A DNA stretch of 64,000 bases, taken from Flavobacteriales bacterium (GTDB lineage Bacteria; Bacteroidota; Bacteroidia; Flavobacteriales; Flavobacteriaceae). Shown here in pieces: positions 55,674-63,999 of the stretch. The translations under genes and the position numbers were made by a program. The DNA lies in the NCBI GenBank assembly GCA_004214185.1, contig SGZG01000003.1:1-64000 (forward strand). The letters are read 5' to 3'. How positions within the stretch are numbered: position 1 is the first letter of the stretch; the number at the start of each line of letters is the position of its first letter. A model generated the notes under the pieces. The model did not search any database. It worked only from the letters and a program-made list of their open reading frames with translations, and was not told the DNA's origin.

Positions 55674-56213
55674 ATGAAAAAAATTGTTGTTTTTGGAGCG
55701 AGTTCGTCTAGTAAATCAATAAATAAAAAACTTTCTATATATGCAGCTGCTCAGTTTAAAGGTCATGAAATAATAATATTGGATCTTAACGATTACGAAA
55801 TGCCGATCTATAGTGAGGATAAAGAGATTAAAATAGGCATACCTAATGAAGCTCATAATTTCTATTCAACTTTGAAGGACTCTGATGGAATAATTATTTC
55901 TTTTGCCGAACACAACGGGTCATATTCTGTTGCTTTTAAAAATATTTTTGATTGGGTTTCTAGAATTGGTAAAATAGTTTGGTGGAATAAACCAATGCTT
56001 CTTTTGTCAACTTCTGAGGGAATTAGAGGTGCGAGCTCAGTTTTAAAAATTGCACACCAAAGAATTTCTTATAATCATTCTTATAAAATCCCGACTTTTT
56101 CATTACCAAGTTTCTCGAAAAATTTCCATGTCATTAATGGTATTGTTGATGAAGATTTAAAAAAAGATTTTGTAAAGGCTTGTGATATATTTAAACTAAA
56201 TTTAAGTTCTTAA
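55674..56213 (+). CDS. NADPH-dependent FMN reductase family protein
   Basis: 179 aa flavodoxin-fold protein. IVVFGASSSSKSINKKL (about 4-20) is the FMN phosphate loop, DGIIISFAEHNGSYSVAFKNIFDW (in part: AEHNGSYSVAFKNIFDW, about 78-94) is the characteristic block of the family, and LLLSTSEGIRGASSVL follows. Likely an NAD(P)H-dependent FMN or quinone reductase; the substrate is unspecified. It begins 9 nt after tRNA-Val and is followed after 9 nt by the M20 hydrolase. Confidence 0.88.
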   Translation: MKKIVVFGASSSSKSINKKLSIYAAAQFKGHEIIILDLNDYEMPIYSEDKEIKIGIPNEAHNFYSTLKDSDGIIISFAEHNGSYSVAFKNIFDWVSRIGKIVWWNKPMLLLSTSEGIRGASSVLKIAHQRISYNHSYKIPTFSLPSFSKNFHVINGIVDEDLKKDFVKACDIFKLNLSS

Positions 56214-56222
56214 AATACTAAT

Positions 56223-57515
56223 ATGAAATATTTCTTTTCAATAATTCTTACTCTAAGCTTTTCAATTTCGTTCTCTCAAAAATTTGATAAGACAATAAAT
56301 CAATTGATTTCTCAACATGAAAAGGAAGTTATTGAACTACGACATTGGTTTCATGAAAATGCTGAATTAAGTAACAGAGAATTTAAAACCTCAGAAAGAA
56401 TAGCAGAAGAATTAACTAAAATAGGACTCAAGCCTCAAACTGGTATTGCAAAAACTGGAGTTGTTGCTGTTTTAAAAGGAGGCATGCCTGGTCCAGTGGT
56501 TGCTTTAAGAGCTGATATCGATGGTTTACCGGTTAAAGAACGATCAAATTTACCTTGGGCTTCAAAAATGAAAGGAATATATAATGGAGAGGAAGTTCCT
56601 GTCATGCATGCCTGTGGACATGATACTCATACTGCAATATTACTTGGTGTTGCTAAAGTGTTATATAAAATAAAAGATCAAATTCCTGGAACTGTTAAGT
56701 TCATTTTTCAACCGGCAGAGGAGGGTGCTCCCGCTGGAGAGGAGGGAGGTGCTGAACTCATGGTCAAGGAAGGCGTATTAAAAAATCCTGACGTTGATGT
56801 AATTTTTGGTCTTCATGTTTGGTCACAAATTAACGTTGGTCAAATTCAGGTTAGACCTTCGGGAATAATGGCTGCTGTTGATGAATTTAGAATAGATATT
56901 GAAGGTGTTCAAACTCATGGATCAACACCATGGACAGGAACCGATCCTATAGTAACAGCTTCTCAAATAGTAAACTCATTGCAAACCATTGTTAGTAGAA
57001 ATATGCCACTTACACGAGCAGCTGCAGTAGTAACTGTTGGAAGTATTCATGGTGGAGTAAGAAGTAACATTATCCCTGAAAACCTTTATATGTTGGGTAC
57101 AATTAGAACTCTAGATTCCGAGATGAGGAAAACAGTGCTAAAGAGACTTGAAGAAATTGTTAGCAATGTTTCAAAAGCTAATAATGCAAAATCTAAAATT
57201 ACTTACTTGGTAAGTTACCCGATAACTTTTAATGATCCTGAACTATATAATAAAATGTTACCTAGTCTTGAAAGAGCTATTGGTCAGCAAAATGTTAATT
57301 TTATGGACGCTGTTACAGGGGCAGAAGACTTTTCATACTTCCAAGAAAAAGTTCCTGGATTATATTTCTTCATTGGTGGAACTAAAATTGGAGAGGATCC
57401 AAAATTAGCTGCACCTCATCATACACCCGATTTTTATGTGGATGACTCATCAATGTTAACTGGATTAAAATCTATGACAACATTGACCTTAGACTATCTA
57501 ACTAACAATAAATAA
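56223..57515 (+). CDS. Exported M20 family amidohydrolase (hippurate hydrolase-like)
   Basis: 430 aa with signal peptide (YFFSIILTLSFSISFSQ). Zinc-site motifs: MHACGHDTHTAILLG (Cys/His ligands), FQPAEEGAPAGEEGG (catalytic Glu), FGLHVW, and HHTPDFYVD near the C-terminus. The lid domain lies at about 215-330. The M20D group cleaves N-acyl amino acids and aminoacyl conjugates; the natural substrate is unknown. Periplasmic by its signal peptide. Confidence 0.92.
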   Translation: MKYFFSIILTLSFSISFSQKFDKTINQLISQHEKEVIELRHWFHENAELSNREFKTSERIAEELTKIGLKPQTGIAKTGVVAVLKGGMPGPVVALRADIDGLPVKERSNLPWASKMKGIYNGEEVPVMHACGHDTHTAILLGVAKVLYKIKDQIPGTVKFIFQPAEEGAPAGEEGGAELMVKEGVLKNPDVDVIFGLHVWSQINVGQIQVRPSGIMAAVDEFRIDIEGVQTHGSTPWTGTDPIVTASQIVNSLQTIVSRNMPLTRAAAVVTVGSIHGGVRSNIIPENLYMLGTIRTLDSEMRKTVLKRLEEIVSNVSKANNAKSKITYLVSYPITFNDPELYNKMLPSLERAIGQQNVNFMDAVTGAEDFSYFQEKVPGLYFFIGGTKIGEDPKLAAPHHTPDFYVDDSSMLTGLKSMTTLTLDYLTNNK

Positions 57516-57548
57516 TTAGTTTAATAAATATTGCTTATTTAAATAAAA

Positions 57549-58301
57549 ATGTCTGTAACAATTTACAATAAGGATGAACAAGTTTCAGGAAATTTTAATA
57601 ATGGAGAAATACTTGAAAAAAAACCAATAGGGTTTTCTCATGATGGAGGTAAATTAAAACCTTATTCAAATTTATTTTATTGGGCAGATGCATGGACTCC
57701 AAACTCAAAAAGTACTATAGGATTACACCCTCATCAAGGATTTGAGATATGTAGCTTTGTAATCAAAGGATCTATTAGGCATTACGACACAAAACAAAAC
57801 AAATGGATAGAGCTTAATACAGGTGATGCTCAAATTATTCGATCAGGAAATGGTATTTCACATGCAGAAGAAATTTTAGACAATTCTGAAATCTTTCAAA
57901 TATGGTTTGATCCTGATATTTCAAAAACCATTTCTAAAACAGCTACATATAATGATTATAAGTCAACATCATTTCCAATAATTAAAAACAAAGAAAGTAC
58001 AGTTGTTACCATTAAAGGAAAAAACTCTCCTTTTATTATGGATACAGAAGGAATTGAAATTTATGAAACTAGTTTTAAAGATGGATCTCACCAATCAGAT
58101 TTATTCACAAGTAAAGTTTATTCTTTTTTTATAAAAAAAGGAATTATGATACACGATGGTGATGAGTATGAACAAGGGACTTTTATTAAAATTGAAAAAG
58201 AATCTAAATTTGACTTTAAATCAAAATCAGGATTAGAAGTATTTGAAATTAGATCTCCCGAAAGGCCAAGCTATTTGACTTATTTTGAACGTTTTAATTA
58301 A
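57549..58301 (+). CDS. Pirin family protein
   Basis: 250 aa bicupin. The N-terminal cupin has the metal-binding LHPHQGFEICSFVIKGSIRH (His-His...His) and RSGNGISHAEE, the characteristic pirin motifs (about residues 58-110). The C-terminal cupin is diverged. Bacterial pirins are reported as quercetinase-like or regulatory proteins; the role here is open. Its 3' end overlaps the opposing amidase by 8 nt. Confidence 0.9.
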   Translation: MSVTIYNKDEQVSGNFNNGEILEKKPIGFSHDGGKLKPYSNLFYWADAWTPNSKSTIGLHPHQGFEICSFVIKGSIRHYDTKQNKWIELNTGDAQIIRSGNGISHAEEILDNSEIFQIWFDPDISKTISKTATYNDYKSTSFPIIKNKESTVVTIKGKNSPFIMDTEGIEIYETSFKDGSHQSDLFTSKVYSFFIKKGIMIHDGDEYEQGTFIKIEKESKFDFKSKSGLEVFEIRSPERPSYLTYFERFN

Positions 58302-59904
58302 ATGGGATTACTCTTAATTTTGTTTCTTTTTCAAAAGTATAACCTATTTGTAGGAGTTTATTTTCAGAAAATGGTTCAGATATAAAAGTCAAACCAAATG
58401 GTTTGCCATTTTTGTCATAACCCATAGGAACAGTCAGACATGGAAAATATCCTCCAGCAGCATAAGCGGCATGGTAATTATTAATTGAAAGAATTACGTC
58501 TAATTCATATTTTTTTATTGCTGTATTGAAATATTTTTTTGCTTCTGACTTAATTCTCTTTTTTATTAAATCAATTTCGTCATATTCAATATTACTTTCA
58601 ACTATTGATTCAAATATTTCTTGTCCATATGGTGACCTGTTTATAGAATCCAAAAGATTGTATTTAACTATGTCTTCAATATTATTAAAGTCAATATTAT
58701 TTTTGGAGAAATATGCTGGGAGATCAATTTTTATGTCGTAATCTAAGATTTTTCTAAAGCCATTAAAATTAATTTTTGGAGGATCAAATTCTATAATTTT
58801 TCCTCCTAATTTTTCAATCTTTTTAATTGAATTGTTGTAAAGAGAATCTTCAAGAAAAGCTTTGAAAACACCAAATTTTTTTCCTACAATTGATGAATTA
58901 ATAATAGACCCTATGTCTATTGGATTACTTGTTACCGACAGAGGGTCATTACGATCATATCCAGATATTGCATTTAAAACAATCGCAGTATCAATAACGC
59001 TTTTAGTCATTGGTCCCGATGTATCTAGGGTACTTGAAATCGGAACTATACCAGATCTACTAACCAATCCAATTGTAGGTTTTAATCCAACAATTGAATT
59101 TGCTGAAGATGGTGATAAAATTGAACCAGAAGTTTCTGATCCTAAAGAAACAGTTGAAAAATTGGCAGAAATTGCCACCCCACTTCCAGAGCTTGATCCT
59201 CCAGAGTCAATTTTTTTTCTTCCATAAGGATTTAAAGTTTGTCCTCCAATAGCACTGTATCCAGAGGGACAGTCATTACAAAAGTAATATGCCCATTCAC
59301 TTAAGTTTGTTTTACCAAGTATTAATGCTCCGTTAGTTTTTAACTTGTCCACTACGAATGCGTCTGAAGAAATATTATCATTTAATGCAAAAGATCCTGC
59401 GGTAGTAGCCAATCCATCATAATTAATATTGTCCTTTAATAGAACTGGTATTCCATGTAAAGAATATATTGATTTAGGTTTAGTTTTGTCTTTTTCTCTT
59501 GCTTCCTTTATTATATTATTGTTAATACTAATGATAGAATTTAAATATTGATTTTTATCAAACTCAATAGACTTAATTCTATACAAGTAAAATAATACAA
59601 GGTTTTCATATGTAAGAGAATTATTTAAAATATTTGATTGAATTTCAGGAATACTTTTTTCAAGAATAAGAGGTTTTAGAGAGTTGTATTTTTCTTCGCT
59701 AAATTGATTTAATTCTTTTGAAATATTTTTAAACCAATTATTTTTTATTTCATATTTTGATTGAATCAATTTAAAATGCAATCTCTTATTTGAATGATTT
59801 TTACTTTCAATTATTTCAGATGACTCATCATAATTTTTCCATTTGATTGAGTTATTACATGATAATAAAAGAAATACGAAAAATATTGGAAATATTTTTT
59901 TCAT
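58294..59904 (-). CDS. Amidase signature family lipoprotein
   Basis: 536 aa with lipobox (FFVFLLLSC, Cys about 16). The amidase-signature core starts near residue 85: catalytic Lys in PVLLKDNINYDG, Ser in GGSSSGSGVAIS and nucleophilic Ser in SLGSETSGSILSPSS, so the Ser-cisSer-Lys triad is intact. ANFSTVSLG and GLVSRSGIVPISSTLDTSGPM complete the block. Likely an envelope amidase with unknown substrate. It starts 5 nt after the murF stop, so it is in the gldJ-murF transcript. Confidence 0.9.
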   Translation of the reverse strand: MKKIFPIFFVFLLLSCNNSIKWKNYDESSEIIESKNHSNKRLHFKLIQSKYEIKNNWFKNISKELNQFSEEKYNSLKPLILEKSIPEIQSNILNNSLTYENLVLFYLYRIKSIEFDKNQYLNSIISINNNIIKEAREKDKTKPKSIYSLHGIPVLLKDNINYDGLATTAGSFALNDNISSDAFVVDKLKTNGALILGKTNLSEWAYYFCNDCPSGYSAIGGQTLNPYGRKKIDSGGSSSGSGVAISANFSTVSLGSETSGSILSPSSANSIVGLKPTIGLVSRSGIVPISSTLDTSGPMTKSVIDTAIVLNAISGYDRNDPLSVTSNPIDIGSIINSSIVGKKFGVFKAFLEDSLYNNSIKKIEKLGGKIIEFDPPKINFNGFRKILDYDIKIDLPAYFSKNNIDFNNIEDIVKYNLLDSINRSPYGQEIFESIVESNIEYDEIDLIKKRIKSEAKKYFNTAIKKYELDVILSINNYHAAYAAGGYFPCLTVPMGYDKNGKPFGLTFISEPFSENKLLQIGYTFEKETKLRVIPFN

Positions 59905-59909
59905 AAAAT

Positions 59910-61181
59910 TTAAAATTTATTTAATATTTCTTCCAATTTCATTCCCCTAGATCCTTTAATCAAAATGTTTTCTGTCTTAATAAAAAATTCTTTTGTGTAT
60001 TTATAAAAATCCCTTTTATTTTTAAAAAACAAAGGAATTTTAAACTTGTTTTTATGTTTGTAAAATTCTTCTCCAATAAGAAAGATACTTTCAAATTTAT
60101 TTTCAATGCAAAAGTCAATTATCTTCTTATGCTCAATACTTGACCCTTTTCCCAATTCAAACATATCACCTAATATTACAGTTTTATCTCCATTTAGTTC
60201 TGAGAATGAATTTAATGATGCAGCCATACTAGTAGGGTTAGCATTATAAGCATCTAAAATAATTGATTTATTGTCCTTACTAATAATTTGTGACCTATTG
60301 TTAGATGGAACATAATTGAGGATAGCTTTCTTAATAGTATTTATTGAAATTTTAAAATGTAGACCTATTAATGTAGCAAATCCTATATTTGAGTAATTAT
60401 ACTTTCCTGTCAAATTCGATTTTACTATTTCATTTTTATAAATTAATGAAGACATTCTTGAACTATCATTTTTTTCAAAATTGTATAAACCTTTTTTATT
60501 ACTACTAAAAGCTATTTTTTGTCCAGAAAATTTATTTTGAATATCATCGTCAGCATTAACAAAAGCTATTTTGTTATTTTTTTTCAAGTAATCATAAAGT
60601 TCACTTTTGCCTTTAATAACTCCCTCTAAGCTGCCAAAACCTTCAAGGTGTGCTTTTCCAAAATTTGTAATTAACCCAAAATCAGGATTAATCAATCTAG
60701 TTAAAAATTCAATTTCTTTCAGATGATTTGCACCCATTTCAATTATTGCAAAATCTGCTTTTGGTTTGATTTTTAATAGAGTCAAAGGGACTCCAATATG
60801 ATTATTTAAATTTCCTTCGGTTGAACAAACCTTGTATTGTGTTTTCAATACTTCTCTAATTAACTCTTTAGTTGTAGTTTTTCCATTACTTCCAGTTAAT
60901 GCAATAATTTTAGTTTTAACTAGCTTAGACCTATGAAATTTTGATAATTCTTGTAAAGCTTTTAAAGAATTTTCAACTTTTAAAAAATTAGGGTGATTTA
61001 AAGAGTGGTCATCTATTATAGCGAAACTAGCACCGTTTTTTATAGCATCTGTGGCAAATTTATTACCATCAAATCTTTCGCCTTTGAGAGCAAAATAAAT
61101 ATCTCCCTTTTTTACAGTTCTAGAATCAATTGAAACTGATTTTGAATTATAAAAGTAATCGTAAAGTTTATCTGGACTCAT
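59910..61181 (-). CDS. murF: UDP-N-acetylmuramoyl-tripeptide--D-alanyl-D-alanine ligase
   Basis: Cytoplasmic ligase that adds D-Ala-D-Ala and completes the UDP-MurNAc-pentapeptide. N-terminal SIDSRTVKKGDIYFALKGERFDG (in part: VKKGDIYFALKG), P-loop GSNGKTTT at 97-104, IIEMGANHLKEIEFL, and ILDAYNANPTSM. 423 aa, normal. In this organism murF is not in the dcw cluster but lies 42 nt downstream of gldJ, an arrangement I recall from other Flavobacteria. Confidence 0.95.
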   Translation of the reverse strand: MSPDKLYDYFYNSKSVSIDSRTVKKGDIYFALKGERFDGNKFATDAIKNGASFAIIDDHSLNHPNFLKVENSLKALQELSKFHRSKLVKTKIIALTGSNGKTTTKELIREVLKTQYKVCSTEGNLNNHIGVPLTLLKIKPKADFAIIEMGANHLKEIEFLTRLINPDFGLITNFGKAHLEGFGSLEGVIKGKSELYDYLKKNNKIAFVNADDDIQNKFSGQKIAFSSNKKGLYNFEKNDSSRMSSLIYKNEIVKSNLTGKYNYSNIGFATLIGLHFKISINTIKKAILNYVPSNNRSQIISKDNKSIILDAYNANPTSMAASLNSFSELNGDKTVILGDMFELGKGSSIEHKKIIDFCIENKFESIFLIGEEFYKHKNKFKIPLFFKNKRDFYKYTKEFFIKTENILIKGSRGMKLEEILNKF

Positions 61182-61223
61182 TAATTTAAAGATAATGAGA
61201 AATATTTTGATTGTACGATGAAT

Positions 61224-62798
61224 TTATTTTCTCTTTCTGGAATTTTTACTTACGCGAGATTCTCCTAAGTACGACATTGCACACCTAAATCCAATAAAGT
61301 TAGAAGTCATAGTTTCAGGGTAATGTCTTCTTTGTGCTGGATCTAAGTAATAAGCTCTATCTAGCCATGACCCTCCTTTATAAACCCTTGCCTCGTTGTT
61401 TATTAGGGTCGTTGTTTCTTGAAAAGGATTATCACTATTTGGTGAATTATACATTTCTGAATAATCGCCATCAAGTTTAAAATCTCTTACAGAATTTCTG
61501 TCACCATCATTAAAATCTCTATTGTCTCCTTTACTATAGTTTGTTCTATCAATTGAATCTTCGTTTTCAATTTCATTTTTCAATGAACCAGGTAAATTAT
61601 TAAAGTCAGCATTTTCATTGCTAAACGTTTGAACTTTTCCGTTTTCATCAATGGATGGTCTGTAATATATATTTCCTCTGTAGTAGTTGAAGTCATTCAT
61701 CTCTTCATCAATTATTGGTCTGTATACATCAGCAACCCATTCAGCAACATTTCCAGCCATTCCATATAATCCAAAATCATTGGGAGGATATGCTCTAACA
61801 GCAGATGTTATTCCTGATCCTGTTTCAGACCATCCGGCAATTCCGCCGTAATCTCCTCTTCCGATTTTAAAATTTGCAAGTTGATCACCTTGATTCTTTC
61901 TTTTACCTGAACGAGTGTACTCTCCATCCCATGGAAATTTCTTTTTTCCTCTATACATATTTTCTTCAGATATTTCACTCAAGGCTAGTGCTGCATATTC
62001 CCATTCAGTTTCAGTTGGGAGTCTGTATTCTGGTAATAAAATCCCACTTTCTCTTGATGCATAATTAAATGTTCTATTTCCACTTTCATCAATGCTAATT
62101 TGTTTAGAATCTGCTATTTCATTCATTTTTCCACCATAAGCATTGGACGGATCTAAAAAATAAGCTTTGGTATTGAAAGAATAACCATTTTGTAATGAGT
62201 CAGGACTTATTGCACCAGGTCTTACATATCCATTTGAAACTAATATTTGTTCATTTACCCTATCAGTTCTCCATTTTGCAAAATTTACTGCTTGCTTCCA
62301 GCTTACACCAACAACTGGATGATTTTCAAATGCAGGGTGTCTTAAATAATTATTTACCATATCTTCATTGAAACCTAATGGATTTCTCCAAACAAGTGTA
62401 TCTGGTAATGCAGCTTTGTAAATTTCAGGAAAATCTTTTGCAAATACTTTATTCATCCAATGCAGATATTCGACATACATCAGATTTGTAACTTCTGTCT
62501 CGTCGATAAAAAAAGATCTGACGTATTGTTGAGTTGGAGTATTATTCCAATCATGCATGATATTATCTTGAACATTTCCTTTGGTGTAAGTACCTCCTTC
62601 AACAAATATTAGTCCAGGACCTGTTACCTGGCCCTTGTAAGATTTTTTATTTTTAAATCCACCATCCTTGGTACTAATTTTCCACCCAGTTGCCTGTGAA
62701 ATGTTATTATTATTTTTAAATAAATTGTTGTTACTACATCCTATAAACAATGTAGAGGAAAGGAAAATAATAAGAACAAATAATTTAGTATTTTTCAT
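61224..62798 (-). CDS. gldJ: Gliding motility / type IX secretion lipoprotein GldJ
   Basis: 524 aa. Lipobox STLFIGC (Cys about 21), then SQATGWKISTKDGGF and a formylglycine-generating-enzyme (SUMF1-like) domain: GPGLIFVEGGTYTKGNV, FIDETEVTNLMYVEYLHW, NHPVVGVSWKQAVNFAKWRT, RLPTETEWEYAA, GNVAEWVADVY and C-terminal YKGGSWLDRAYYL, FIGFRCAM. GldJ in F. johnsoniae forms helical bands and stabilises GldK; loss blocks gliding and T9SS (established there). Strong match to GldJ rather than GldK. Divergent from porV, upstream of murF. Confidence 0.9.
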   Translation of the reverse strand: MKNTKLFVLIIFLSSTLFIGCSNNNLFKNNNNISQATGWKISTKDGGFKNKKSYKGQVTGPGLIFVEGGTYTKGNVQDNIMHDWNNTPTQQYVRSFFIDETEVTNLMYVEYLHWMNKVFAKDFPEIYKAALPDTLVWRNPLGFNEDMVNNYLRHPAFENHPVVGVSWKQAVNFAKWRTDRVNEQILVSNGYVRPGAISPDSLQNGYSFNTKAYFLDPSNAYGGKMNEIADSKQISIDESGNRTFNYASRESGILLPEYRLPTETEWEYAALALSEISEENMYRGKKKFPWDGEYTRSGKRKNQGDQLANFKIGRGDYGGIAGWSETGSGITSAVRAYPPNDFGLYGMAGNVAEWVADVYRPIIDEEMNDFNYYRGNIYYRPSIDENGKVQTFSNENADFNNLPGSLKNEIENEDSIDRTNYSKGDNRDFNDGDRNSVRDFKLDGDYSEMYNSPNSDNPFQETTTLINNEARVYKGGSWLDRAYYLDPAQRRHYPETMTSNFIGFRCAMSYLGESRVSKNSRKRK

Positions 62799-62811
62799 AA
62801 AATATATTTCA

Positions 62812-62831
62812 TATCTTGAAATTGCAAGATA
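62812..62831. repeat. Inverted repeat between gldJ and porV
   Basis: TATCTTG (62812-62818) and CAAGATA (62825-62831) form 7-bp perfect arms around AAATTG in the 67-nt divergent gap. TATCTTG is one T short of the TAnnTTTG -7 consensus on each strand, so it could be a regulator site or a pair of facing -7 elements. Confidence 0.5.
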
Positions 62832-62865
62832 GTAAAATGTTTATATAAATATTTAAACAAAAAAT

Positions 62866-63999
62866 ATGCCGTTAACATCTAGATTCATTTTATTAATTTT
62901 TCTTTTTTTCACAATATCTACAACAATATCTCAAGAAAGAAGAGTCATAACTACTGCTGTTCCATTTCTAATGATTTCAGCAGATGCTAGAGCGTCAGGA
63001 TTAGGTGAACAAGGAGTTGCAACATCTCCAGATGCTTTTTCTCAACATTGGAATCCATCTAAATATGCGTTTTTAGAAAATAGGTCTGCTGTTGGTGTAA
63101 GTTATACCCCATATTTAAGCAAGTTAGTAAGTGATGTTTTTTTAGCAAATTTAAATTACTACAAGGTTATTAATGACAGAAGTTCTTGGTCTACAAGCTT
63201 CAAATATTTTAGTTTAGGTGATATAGATATTTTAGAAAATCCACAAGATGTTCCTTATTTGGAAAATCCCAATGAGTTTACATTAGATGCTTCTTACACA
63301 CTTAAATTAAATCAAAATTTTTCAATGGGAGTCACTGGACGTTTTTTAATGTCTGATGTTAAATTGCAAAATATTTCCTCTGACTCCAGCTCTGCAAGTT
63401 CGTTTGCAGTAGATATTTCAGGTTTTTATCAATCAGATGAAAAGGCTTATGAGAAATTTAATGGTATTTGGAGATTTGGTTTTAATATTTCTAATCTAGG
63501 TCCAAGAATGAGTTATGATGAATTAGGTAAGAAATATTTTATTCCTACAAATTTTAAGATAGGTTCTGCATTTGATTTTATATTTGATTCGGCAAATAAA
63601 CTTTCCCTAAACTTAGAATTAAATAAGTTATTAGTTCCAACACCAAGTGTTCCTATTTTAAATTCAAATAATCAAATTATTGGATATGAACAAGCTGACG
63701 TATCATTTCTTTCAGGTGTTTTTAAGTCATTTGGCGATGCCCCTGAGGGTTTTAGTGAGGAAATGAAAGAAATTACTCTTTCTTTAGGTTTAGAATATAT
63801 CTATAATGATTTATTCGCTTTGAGAATGGGTTATTTTGGAGAAAATGAAATTAAAGGAGCTAGAAAATACTTCACTTTTGGTACAGGATTTAATTTAAAC
63901 GAAATAGATTTAGATTTATCATATTTATTATCTACCTCTGAGGTTATAAGTCCTCTTGAAAATACATTAAGATTTTCATTTACCTACAATTTTAATTAG
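62866..63999 (+). CDS. porV: Type IX secretion outer-membrane protein PorV (LptO)
   Basis: 377 aa beta-barrel of the FadL/PorV type with signal peptide (FILLIFLFFTISTTIS). The N-terminal motif VPFLMISADARASGLGEQGVATSPDAFSQHWNPSKYAF (in part: ISADARASGLGEQGVA, about 37-52) is diagnostic of PorV. The alternating strands FSMGVTGRFLMSD, FRFGFNISNLG-like and the final RFSFTYNFN follow. In F. johnsoniae and P. gingivalis PorV binds the SprA translocon and shuttles cargo to the PorU attachment complex. The gene ends one base before the window edge. porU, the usual neighbour, is not between it and gldJ. Confidence 0.9.
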   Translation: MPLTSRFILLIFLFFTISTTISQERRVITTAVPFLMISADARASGLGEQGVATSPDAFSQHWNPSKYAFLENRSAVGVSYTPYLSKLVSDVFLANLNYYKVINDRSSWSTSFKYFSLGDIDILENPQDVPYLENPNEFTLDASYTLKLNQNFSMGVTGRFLMSDVKLQNISSDSSSASSFAVDISGFYQSDEKAYEKFNGIWRFGFNISNLGPRMSYDELGKKYFIPTNFKIGSAFDFIFDSANKLSLNLELNKLLVPTPSVPILNSNNQIIGYEQADVSFLSGVFKSFGDAPEGFSEEMKEITLSLGLEYIYNDLFALRMGYFGENEIKGARKYFTFGTGFNLNEIDLDLSYLLSTSEVISPLENTLRFSFTYNFN

